Shown here piece after piece: positions 17,511 through 24,662 of a stretch of 34,404 nucleotides of DNA. Every line of letters begins with the position of its first letter. The stretch's first letter is position 1. The DNA is from Burkholderiaceae bacterium. Its GTDB lineage: Bacteria > Pseudomonadota > Gammaproteobacteria > Burkholderiales > Burkholderiaceae_D. The notes under the pieces are model-generated. The model did no database searches and was not told the DNA's origin. It worked only from the letters and a program-made list of their open reading frames with translations. The position numbers and the translations under genes are program-made. Where the stretch lies: the NCBI GenBank assembly GCA_022701635.1, contig JAKOOD010000227.1, positions 1-34,404 of the forward strand, written 5' to 3'.

Positions 17511-17527
17511 TTGTAGTCGTACTACAA
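17511..17527. promoter_or_regulatory. HexR-type inverted repeat, site 1 (perfect arms)
   Basis: TTGTAGTCGTACTACAA is a perfect inverted repeat, 7-bp arms around CGT. It fits the TGTART-N3-AYTACA shape reported for HexR boxes (Shewanella form TGTAAT-N3-ATTACA) and the TTGT...ACAA ends of Pseudomonas HexR sites. The regulator domain of the gene at 1-1268 is HexR. A LacI-family sugar regulator elsewhere in the genome is the main alternative reader. Confidence 0.65.
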
Positions 17528-17683
17528 CCCTGTTGATTCGCACCAACATAATGCATAAATGCACTGAAATAGTGCAAAACCACGTAGTAGGTTTACCGAA
17601 TGACGAGACGATTGGTCAGCTTCCGTTGACTTTTCCTCCATCGGCAGTTGTAACAAAACTAGCCAACAAATTTTGCGCGCGCG

Positions 17684-17712
17684 TTGTCCCCACCTCTGCC
17701 CTGGTGTATTCT
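17684..17712 (+). promoter_or_regulatory. Candidate promoter of the cyclomaltodextrinase-like gene
   Basis: TTGTCC (17684-17689), a 17-bp spacer and TATTCT (17707-17712) form a plausible sigma-70 promoter. The start would be near 17719, leaving a leader of about 107 nt that contains the partial inverted repeat at 17768-17784. Confidence 0.5.
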
Positions 17713-17767
17713 CGCGGCAATAATAAGCAAACAGCATCTTTTTCTGAGGAAAACTAGTCCAATGGGC

Positions 17768-17784
17768 CTGTAGTTTGGCTACTT
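17768..17784. promoter_or_regulatory. Partial HexR-type site in the amylase leader
   Basis: CTGTAGTTTGGCTACTT keeps GTAG-N5-CTAC with the same spacing as the perfect site and matches it at 10 of 17 positions. It lies 41 bp before the start codon, downstream of the predicted promoter, where a bound repressor would act as a roadblock. Confidence 0.4.
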
Positions 17785-17825
17785 GGGTGTGGGATCGCTC
17801 AGCCCTTTCTATTCTGGAGACATCA

Positions 17826-19703
17826 ATGAACAAGACCCTTGCCCGCCTGCTCACCCCTTTGCTGGCGAGCGGCGCTCTGCTGGCTGCCGGCGCCGTCCAG
17901 GCACAGGCACCGGTCATCGACCACATGGATCCGCCCTTCTGGTGGGCCGGCATGCAGCACAAGGGTTTGCAGCTGATGGTCCACGGTCCGGCCATCGCCG
18001 CGCTGGAACCGACCCTCAGCTACCCGGGCGTGCGCATCGCCGCGGTCAGCCGGGTGGCCAGCAAGAACTACCTGTTCATCGACCTGCTGGTGGATGCCGA
18101 CGCCAGGCCGGGCAGTTTCGACATCGTGTTCAAGGGCGCCGACGGGCGCAGCACGACGTATGCCTACAAGCTGCTGGCACGCGAGCCGGGTTCCAGCCAG
18201 CGCAAGGGCTTCGATACCAAGGATGCGATCTACCAGATCATGCCGGACCGCTTCGCCAACGGGATTACTGCGAACGACAGCGTCGCCGGCCTGCCCGACA
18301 AGCTCGACCGCAAGCTGGGCCACGGCCGCCACGGCGGCGACATCCAGGGCATCATCGACCACCTCGACTACGTCGAAGGCCTGGGCTTCACCCAGCTGTG
18401 GCCGACGCCCCTCGTCGAAAACGACATGCCGGCCGCCTCGTACCACGGCTACGCCGCCACCGACCTGTACAAGATCGACCCGCGCTACGGCAGCAACGAG
18501 GACTTCAAGCGCCTGTCCACCGAAGCGCGCAAGCACGGCATCGGCCTGATCCAGGACGTGGTGCTGTCGCACATCGGCCTGAACCACTGGTGGATGAAGG
18601 ACTTGCCGACCCCGGACTGGATCAACCACCCCGGCACCTTCGTGGCGACCCGGCACGCCCACACCGCCGTGCACGATCCGTATGCGTCGAAGGAAGACGC
18701 CGACAACTTCACCACCGGCTGGTTCAGCCCCGGCATGCCGGACATGAACCAGACCAATCCCTACGTCGCCAACTACCTCATCCAGAACAATATCTGGTGG
18801 ATCGAGTACGCCGGCCTCAGCGGCCTGCGCATCGATACCTTCGGCTATTCCGACGGCGGCTTCCTGAGCGAATACACGCGCCGCCTGATGCAGGAATACC
18901 CGAACCTGAACATGGTCGGCGAAGAGTGGAGCAAGCTGCCGTCGCTGGTCTCGCACTGGCAGCGCGGCAAGGTCAACTTCAACGGCTACGTCAGCTCGAT
19001 GCCGAGCCTGATGGACTTCCCGCTGACCGAAGCGATGCGCGACGCCCTGGCCAAGAAAGACGGCGGCAACATCTTCACCGACGTCTACGAGACCCTGTCG
19101 CAGGATTACCTGTACCCCGACCCGAAGCGCCTGGTGCTGTTCGAGGGTAACCACGACACCGCGCGCATCTTCAGCGTGGTGAACGAGGACTACGACCGCT
19201 ACCGCATGGACATCGCCTTCGTGATGACCATGCCGCGCATCCCGCACTTCTATACCGGCGACGAACTGCTGATGACCAGTACCGTCGGCACCCGCGACGA
19301 CAACAGCTACCGCCACGACTTCCCGGGCGGCTGGGCCGGCGACAAGGTGAATGCCTTCACCGGCGCCGGCCTGACGGCGCGCCAGCGCACGGCCCAGGAC
19401 TTCGTGCGCAAGCTGGTCACCTGGCGCAAGAACAGCCCGGTCATCCATGACGGCAAGCTGATGCACTACGCGCCGGAAAACAATACCTGGGTCTACTTCC
19501 GCTACGACGAACAGGCGCGCGGCGTGAAGAAGGTGATGGTGGCGATGAACGCGAACGCCAAGGAGATGGTACTGCCGGCGGTGCGCTTCCACGAGATGCT
19601 GGACGGCGTGGCATCCGGACGGGACGTATTGAGCGGCAAGACGTACACTCTCAAGGACGAGATCCGCCTGCCTGCCAAGTCGGTGCTGATCCTGGAACTC
19701 TGA
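17826..19703 (+). CDS. Exported cyclomaltodextrinase / neopullulanase-like GH13 enzyme
   Basis: The start is the ATG at 17826 with GGAG six bases before it, giving 625 residues. The signal peptide ends near GAVQAQA. Residues about 30-117 form a cyclomaltodextrinase N-terminal beta-domain (IDHMDPPFWWAGMQHKGLQL). The GH13 barrel follows: YQIMPDRFANG, GGDIQGIIDHLDYVEGLGFTQLW, region I DVVLSH (244-249), region II GLRIDTFGY with nucleophile Asp337, region III VGEEW with acid/base Glu366, and region IV EGNHD ending Asp444. A short C-terminal beta-domain closes it. WWMKDLPTPDWIN is shared with SusA-like enzymes. Region I has Ser where most GH13 enzymes have Asn. It should hydrolyse cyclodextrins, pullulan or maltodextrins in the periplasm. 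The next gene follows after 38 bp. Confidence 0.92.
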   Translation: MNKTLARLLTPLLASGALLAAGAVQAQAPVIDHMDPPFWWAGMQHKGLQLMVHGPAIAALEPTLSYPGVRIAAVSRVASKNYLFIDLLVDADARPGSFDIVFKGADGRSTTYAYKLLAREPGSSQRKGFDTKDAIYQIMPDRFANGITANDSVAGLPDKLDRKLGHGRHGGDIQGIIDHLDYVEGLGFTQLWPTPLVENDMPAASYHGYAATDLYKIDPRYGSNEDFKRLSTEARKHGIGLIQDVVLSHIGLNHWWMKDLPTPDWINHPGTFVATRHAHTAVHDPYASKEDADNFTTGWFSPGMPDMNQTNPYVANYLIQNNIWWIEYAGLSGLRIDTFGYSDGGFLSEYTRRLMQEYPNLNMVGEEWSKLPSLVSHWQRGKVNFNGYVSSMPSLMDFPLTEAMRDALAKKDGGNIFTDVYETLSQDYLYPDPKRLVLFEGNHDTARIFSVVNEDYDRYRMDIAFVMTMPRIPHFYTGDELLMTSTVGTRDDNSYRHDFPGGWAGDKVNAFTGAGLTARQRTAQDFVRKLVTWRKNSPVIHDGKLMHYAPENNTWVYFRYDEQARGVKKVMVAMNANAKEMVLPAVRFHEMLDGVASGRDVLSGKTYTLKDEIRLPAKSVLILEL

Positions 19704-19741
19704 TCGATGCGCGCAATTGTCCACCTTACCCGAGACGCCAC

Positions 19742-22678
19742 ATGAAAAAAACCGTGATCGCCCTGGCCACCCTGCTCGCCGTGCTGGTGCTGAGCGCCCC
19801 CACCGCGCCCGCTGCCGAGGCGGTGCCGCTGAAGTACGACATCTACGTGCGCGGCGCCTTCAACGGCTGGGGCACCGACAACCTGCTCGCCTACAAGGGC
19901 AAGGGCGTCTATGAGGCGGACGTGCTGGTCAGCCCGGGCAACCATGCCTTCAAGATCGGCAGCAAGGACTGGAGCGCGGAATGGGTGGCCGATCCGGCGG
20001 CCAGCGTGCGGGTCGACCTGGAACGCGCCTATCCGCTGGCGACCCAGGCCGGTCCCGAGGATTACCTGTTCACCAAACAAACCGCCACCTTCCGCTTCCG
20101 CGTCGACGTGAGCGACCGGGCCAGGCCGGTGCTGAGCGTGACGCGGCTGCCGGCGCCGGCGCGGACCGCGACGCTCGATCCGCACAAGGATGCCGCCGCC
20201 ACCCGCACCCTGGACTTCGCGACCTGGGACGGCAAACAGGAGCACGCGCGCTTTTCCAGCCCGGATCCGGCGGCGCCGCTGCGCACCTACGCGCACTCGA
20301 CCACGATGCAGCTGCGCGACCCCGGTCCGCAATTCGCGTCCTACCAGGAAGACCCCGCCCTGCCCCGGGTCCGCAGCGGCAACCTGGCCTTCGACGCCCT
20401 GTTCGCGCTGGCCGTGCACGAGATGCGCCAGGATTCGGTCAAGGAAATCCGCGACGGTAACTACAACGGCAACGCGCCGATTCCCTGCGACTGCTTCGAG
20501 ACCGGCGAGAAGTGGCATTACGTGTGGACGCGCGACCTGTCGTATGCGGCCGAGCTCGGCCTGGCGATGCTGGATCCGCAGCGCGTGCGCAATTCGCTCG
20601 AGTTCAAGCTGTCCGGCTGGCGCGACGGCGTCACCAGGGCGGCGCAGGTCGCCGGGACGGCGGACGGCCTGCAGATCGTGCAGGACACAGGCAGCGGCGG
20701 CAGCTGGCCGGTCAGCACCGACCGCGTGACCTGGGCCTTCGCGGCCGAGGAAACGCTCAACAACCTGGCGCCCGCCGAGCGCCCGGCCTTTGCGACCAGG
20801 GCGCTGCAGGCGCTGTCGAACACGATCGAGAACGACCGCCTCGCCGCCTTCGACCAGCTGACCGGCCTGTACACCGGCGAGGAATCCTTCCTCGACTGGC
20901 GCGACCAGAGCTACGCGGCCTGGATCCCGGGCGACCTGGCCTCGATGGCCAGCAGCGCCGCGCTGTCGACCAACGTCGCCCACTACAAGGCCTTGACGCT
21001 GGCCGCCCAACTGGCGCGCGAACAGGGCGACCCGGCGCGGGCCAAGCGCTACGCCGACTGGGCGGCGGCGCTCAAGCGCAGCATCAACACGCGCCTGTGG
21101 CTGCCCGACGAAGGCATGTACAGCAGCCTCACCGCCGCCCACTTCGACGGCGCGCCGCTGCACAAGTTCGATTGGCTGGGCCAGGCGCTGGCGATCGTCA
21201 CCGGCGTCGCCGACGGCGAACGCGCGCGCAGCATCCTGGCCCGCTATCCGCACGGCCCGATGGGCGCACCGGTGATCTGGCCGCAGCAGCAAGGCATGCC
21301 GGTCTACCACAACCGCGCCATGTGGCCGTTCGTGACGGCGTACGGCCTGCGCGCGGCGGCGCTGGGGCGCCACGCCGGCGTCGCCGATGCCGCCTACGAT
21401 GCGCTGATCCGCGGCGCGGCGCTGAACCTGTCGAACATGGAAAACCTGGAGTGGCTGTCCGGCCAGCCGGTGCTGCTGGACGAAGCGCACCCCGAGCTGA
21501 TCGGCCCCGTCATCAACTCGCGCCGCCAGCTGTGGTCCGTCGGCGGCTATATCGGCATGGTGGTGCGCAACGTGTTCGGCGTGTCGGCCACGGCCGGCGG
21601 CATCCGGCTGCAGCCTTTCGTCACCACCCGGCTGCGCGCCGGGATGATCGGTGCGGACGGCGTCGCCACGCTGCGCAACCTGCGCCTGCGCGGCCATGCG
21701 ATCGACGTCACGCTGCATTTGCCGGCGGATGCGGGCAGCGATCACGCCCCGGGCATCTATGCCGTCGAAGGCATCCTGCTGAACGGCCAGCCGGCAGGGC
21801 CGGACATCCGCTGGGACCAGCTGCGCGCCGAGAACACGATCGAGATCCGCTTCGGCAAGGCAGCCGCCGACGCCCAGCCGATGCGGCGCGTGCAGGCCGA
21901 CCCCTACCGTGAAGATCCGGCCGTGTTCGGGCCGCGCGAGCCGGTTGTCACGAGCATGACGCGCGACGCCGCCGGCCATCCGGTGCTGACGATCGGCGGC
22001 CCGGGTGAAGCGGCCGGCGTCACCTACAACGTCTACCGCGACGGCAAGCCGGTCGCACAGGGGCTGGCGGCCGGCGCCTGGACCGACCGCGCCGCCCCCG
22101 CCAACGCCTGCTACGCCGTCGAAGCGCAATTCGGCGCGAGCGCCAACCGCAGCCACCACAGCCAGCCGTTCTGCATCGGCAGCGTGGTCGACATCGCCGC
22201 CACCGACGCCCGCGTCGCGGCCAGCGTGGCGCTGGCCGGCCCGAATGCCCGTTTCGCCGATACCCGCCTGGCCAACTGGGGCAAGCCGGACGACCATTTC
22301 GCGGTGCGCGAGGTGCGCGTGCCGCAGGATGGCGACTACGCCGTGCAGGTGCGCTACCACAATGGCGCCAACCAGGTGAACCTGGGCATCAGCGGCGGCG
22401 TGAAGTGGCTGACGGTGAAGGACGGGGCCGGCGCCATCGTGGCGCAGGGCGTGGTGCAGTTGCCGCACGCGCGCATCGACAAGGCGAATACGCCGACGGT
22501 GTTCTCGACGCCGCTGACGGCGAAGCTCGCTGCGCACGGCAGCTACCGCATCGAGATGAGCGACTTCTTCAACATGAGCTATTTGGAGAGCAACAGCAGC
22601 TTCAGCGCCGCCGGCGGCGTCGAGGGGCCGTCGAACCGCTTCGATATCTACGGGGTGCGGCTGCTGCGGGTGCGCTGA
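19742..22678 (+). CDS. Exported six-hairpin glycosidase with starch-binding-like N-domain (probable glucoamylase type)
   Basis: This 978-residue secreted protein begins with MKKTVIALATLLAVLVLSAPTAPA. Residues about 30-85 (YVRGAFNGWGTDNLLAYKG, then GNHAFKIG) look like a small CBM48/E-set glycan-binding domain. From about 215 to 660 a helical (alpha/alpha)6 fold is suggested by WHYVWTRDLSYAAELGLAML, ESFLDWRDQSYAAW, KFDWLGQALAIVTG and IWPQQQGMPVYHNRAMWPF, which resemble six-hairpin glycosidases such as GH15. The catalytic acids cannot be fixed. A fibronectin-like stretch (about 735-800) and a C-terminal CBM6/35-like beta-domain (about 830-978) end the protein. It likely frees glucose from maltodextrin ends. 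It shares a transcript with the GH13 gene upstream. Its ribosome site is weak. Its 3' end overlaps the convergent acetyltransferase gene by 31 bp. Confidence 0.8.
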   Translation: MKKTVIALATLLAVLVLSAPTAPAAEAVPLKYDIYVRGAFNGWGTDNLLAYKGKGVYEADVLVSPGNHAFKIGSKDWSAEWVADPAASVRVDLERAYPLATQAGPEDYLFTKQTATFRFRVDVSDRARPVLSVTRLPAPARTATLDPHKDAAATRTLDFATWDGKQEHARFSSPDPAAPLRTYAHSTTMQLRDPGPQFASYQEDPALPRVRSGNLAFDALFALAVHEMRQDSVKEIRDGNYNGNAPIPCDCFETGEKWHYVWTRDLSYAAELGLAMLDPQRVRNSLEFKLSGWRDGVTRAAQVAGTADGLQIVQDTGSGGSWPVSTDRVTWAFAAEETLNNLAPAERPAFATRALQALSNTIENDRLAAFDQLTGLYTGEESFLDWRDQSYAAWIPGDLASMASSAALSTNVAHYKALTLAAQLAREQGDPARAKRYADWAAALKRSINTRLWLPDEGMYSSLTAAHFDGAPLHKFDWLGQALAIVTGVADGERARSILARYPHGPMGAPVIWPQQQGMPVYHNRAMWPFVTAYGLRAAALGRHAGVADAAYDALIRGAALNLSNMENLEWLSGQPVLLDEAHPELIGPVINSRRQLWSVGGYIGMVVRNVFGVSATAGGIRLQPFVTTRLRAGMIGADGVATLRNLRLRGHAIDVTLHLPADAGSDHAPGIYAVEGILLNGQPAGPDIRWDQLRAENTIEIRFGKAAADAQPMRRVQADPYREDPAVFGPREPVVTSMTRDAAGHPVLTIGGPGEAAGVTYNVYRDGKPVAQGLAAGAWTDRAAPANACYAVEAQFGASANRSHHSQPFCIGSVVDIAATDARVAASVALAGPNARFADTRLANWGKPDDHFAVREVRVPQDGDYAVQVRYHNGANQVNLGISGGVKWLTVKDGAGAIVAQGVVQLPHARIDKANTPTVFSTPLTAKLAAHGSYRIEMSDFFNMSYLESNSSFSAAGGVEGPSNRFDIYGVRLLRVR

Positions 22679-23289
22679 TTATCGGGACACGGCGCGGACA
22701 CGGGCGCCGGAACGGCGCGCGGCGTCAGCGCCTCGAGCGCCTGCACGATGCGCGGCAGGCGCCCGTCGTCTAGCGGCGGCGCCAGGTCGATGCTGTATAG
22801 ATTGGTGCCGGCGTCGCCCGGCGCCAGGTGCGTGAAGCGCTCGAAGCGCATCCCCATCTTGCGCAGCAGGTAATTGGAAGCGATGTTGTTCGGCGAGGTG
22901 ATCGCCAGCACGCGCCGCAGGCCGAGGCTGGGCGCGAACCCGAGCACCGCCACGCCGGCCTCGAAGGCATAGCCCTGGCCGCGCCAGGCCGGCAGGAAGG
23001 CGTAGCCGATGTCGACGCCCTCCAGGCTGTCGCGCTTGATCAGGCCGCACATCCCGATCGGCACCCCACCACGATCGCGCAACTCCACCACGTACAACGA
23101 GTGGCCGCGCGCTTCCTGCATCGCGATCGGACCGGCCAGCAGGGCTTGCTGCGCATCGTCCAGCGTGCGCAAGCCGCGGTCGCCGATCTGCTCGACGAAG
23201 GCCGGGTCGTTCAGCAGCGCCAGGTAAAACGCGGCGTCGCCGGGTTCGACGGTGCGCAGGTTCAGGCGCGCGGTGGCGAGGATATGCAA
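22648..23289 (-). CDS. GNAT-family N-acetyltransferase (RimJ/RimL-like)
   Basis: The 213-residue product begins at a TTG (23289) with TGAGGA four bases before it, 7 bp after the stop of the upstream acetyltransferase, so translation is probably coupled. LNLRTVEPGDAAFYLALLND opens the fold. IGMCGLIKRDSLEGVDIGYAFLPAWRGQGYAFEAG holds the acetyl-CoA loop (RGQGYA), and ITSPNNIASNYLLRKMGMRFE is the typical C-terminal part. It would acetylate an amine of a small molecule or a protein N-terminus; the substrate is unknown. The last 10 codons overlap the end of the glycosidase gene on the other strand, and the C-terminal 45 residues are Pro/Arg-rich and probably disordered. Confidence 0.85.
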   Translation of the reverse strand: MHILATARLNLRTVEPGDAAFYLALLNDPAFVEQIGDRGLRTLDDAQQALLAGPIAMQEARGHSLYVVELRDRGGVPIGMCGLIKRDSLEGVDIGYAFLPAWRGQGYAFEAGVAVLGFAPSLGLRRVLAITSPNNIASNYLLRKMGMRFERFTHLAPGDAGTNLYSIDLAPPLDDGRLPRIVQALEALTPRAVPAPVSAPCPDNQRTRSSRTP

Positions 23290-23296
23290 GGGGTCC

Positions 23297-23827
23297 TCAG
23301 TCTTCCTCGGGAAGCGCCCAGCGGGCCGGGTCTTCCAGCAGCTTGTACATCACGTAGGCGTCGACGTAGCCCAGGCGGCGGTGGCGGTAGGCCTTGGGCA
23401 GGGTGCCGACGATCGAGAAGCCCAGCCGCTTCCACAAGTGGAGCGCGCGGCTGTTGGTGCTGACCACGAAATTGACCTGCATCGCCAGGAAGCCCTGGCG
23501 CCTCGCCTCGCCGATGCTGTGCTCGCCCAGCAGGTGGCCGATGCCGACGCCTTGCGCATTCGGGCTGACCATGTAGTCGGCGTTCGCCACGTGGGCGCCG
23601 CGCCCGAGCTGGTTGGGCTGCAGCCGGTACATCCCGAGGATGCGCGCGCCCCCCTTGACGGCCACCCAGGTGGCGACACCCGGCGCAAACCAGTAGTCCA
23701 GGGCTGCTTCGCGGCTGGTCGCGCCGTCGTGAATACATGTTTCTCCCTCGGCGACGTGCGACTGGAAGATCGTCCACATGGCGTCGAAATCGGCATCGGT
23801 CGCTGGACGAACACGGATATCTGTCAC
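23297..23827 (-). CDS. GNAT-family N-acetyltransferase
   Basis: A GTG at 23827 (VTDIRVRPATDADFDAMW) gives 176 residues and matches the usual GNAT N-terminus. The same frame stays open to another GTG at 23887, but those extra 20 residues do not look conserved. NADYMVSPNAQGVGIGHLLGEHSIGEARRQGF is the acetyl-CoA loop with flanking helix, and NSRALHLWKRLGFSIVGTLPKAYRH is the characteristic end motif. The closest kind is the L-amino-acid or phosphinothricin-type acetyltransferase group, but the substrate is not known. Its stop codon lies 7 bp before the TTG of the second GNAT gene, so the two form a small operon. Confidence 0.85.
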   Translation of the reverse strand: MTDIRVRPATDADFDAMWTIFQSHVAEGETCIHDGATSREAALDYWFAPGVATWVAVKGGARILGMYRLQPNQLGRGAHVANADYMVSPNAQGVGIGHLLGEHSIGEARRQGFLAMQVNFVVSTNSRALHLWKRLGFSIVGTLPKAYRHRRLGYVDAYVMYKLLEDPARWALPEED

Positions 23828-24026
23828 TTGCTGGGCCTGCTTAAAGTATCGAAAGCGCAAGAGTTTACCACCAGGATTTGGCTGCACGGCTAGCGAATCT
23901 GACAGGTTTGACGACTATATTTTTATGCAATTACAAGAGGAAATAGATGCTGCATCCAGGCATGCCCGCTGCGCGAGCCCGTACCCGGCTTGCTGTATGA
24001 TCGGCTCCTTCAAAAGAAAGACGCAC

Positions 24027-24662
24027 ATGCTCATCATCACCATCAAACAGGGCAAGGAAAAAAGCATCCTCGCCGGCGATCCCTGGATCTATCTCTCGGC
24101 CATCGACAAAGTCGACGGCAAGCCGCAGGAGCGCAACAAGCCGGGCGCCACCGCCATCGTGCAATCGTCGTCGCGCCAATTCCTGGCGCGCGCCGCCTAC
24201 AACGCCAAGTCGCAGATCGCCGCCCGCGTCTGGACCCTGCGCGAAGACGAGCCGGTCGACCATGCGCTGATCAAGCGCCGCGTGCAGGCGGCCGTGGAAA
24301 GCCGCGCCGGCGCGCTGCGCGCTGCCGATCCGCAGACGCTGGTACAGCTGGTCGACGGCGAAAAGGACGGCTTGCCGGGCCTGCTGGTGCACAGCCTGGG
24401 CGGCAGTACCGGCTACCTGACCTGCCAGTTCAATGCCGCCGGCGTCGATGCATGGAAGGTGGCGATCGTGCAGGCCCTGCTGAAAGCCACCGGCTGCCCC
24501 AACGTCTTTGAACGCTGCGACGACCTGCTGCGCCAGGGCGAAGGCCTGCCGGTCATCTGGCGCGCGCTGGCCGGCGATGAGCCGCCGCAGCGCCTGACTG
24601 TGCGCGAAGCTGGCCGCCTGGTGCCGATGGATATCCGCACCGGGTTCATCTACCCGCGCTGA
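24027..24662 (+). CDS. Truncated RlmI-like 23S rRNA methyltransferase: PUA and linker domains only
   Basis: The 212-residue product follows RlmI (23S rRNA m5C1962 methyltransferase) from its first residue: TIKQGKEKSILAGDPWIYLSAI is the PUA domain, then FLARAAYNAKSQIAARVWTL, and LVDGEKDGLPGLLVHSLGGSTGYLTCQFNAAGVDAWK is the linker domain. It stops at MDIRTGFIYPR, where RlmI proteins read DI..GHKTGYYLDQR and enter the SAM-binding domain. About 185 residues, including all SAM-binding and catalytic motifs, are missing. The stop codon directly abuts the convergent deaminase stop. It cannot be an active methyltransferase. It is either a decaying gene or a small RNA-binding protein. The frame upstream of 24027 is open but not homologous. 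Confidence 0.75.
   Translation: MLIITIKQGKEKSILAGDPWIYLSAIDKVDGKPQERNKPGATAIVQSSSRQFLARAAYNAKSQIAARVWTLREDEPVDHALIKRRVQAAVESRAGALRAADPQTLVQLVDGEKDGLPGLLVHSLGGSTGYLTCQFNAAGVDAWKVAIVQALLKATGCPNVFERCDDLLRQGEGLPVIWRALAGDEPPQRLTVREAGRLVPMDIRTGFIYPR

Larger units (their letters stand above)
17273..17825. promoter_or_regulatory. 553-bp divergent control region: TonB receptor / amylase pair
   Basis: No convincing gene lies here; short open frames lack ribosome sites and family features. On the receptor side two perfect TTGACA boxes occur on the minus strand (complements of 17403-17408 and 17371-17376), each with only a modest -10 (CAGAAT after 18 bp, TTTATT after 16 bp). Other structures are a 13-bp A/T palindrome GTAAAATTTTTAC at 17435-17447, a small stem CCGCAAAAGCGG at 17456-17467, and two 17-bp inverted repeats listed separately. 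A promoter for the amylase side lies at 17684-17712. This much non-coding DNA is exceptional in the window and suggests complex control. Confidence 0.8.

Noticed and set aside
17522-17995. Small frames in the 553-bp control region (also 17533-17757 on the plus strand)
   Set aside because: They overlap the operator-like repeats and the amylase signal peptide, lack ribosome sites, and their translations show no domain or export signal.
19502-22537. A 1011-codon minus-strand frame opposite the six-hairpin glycosidase
   Set aside because: Composition is that of an antisense frame, there is no family signal, and the plus-strand gene has a signal peptide and domain structure.
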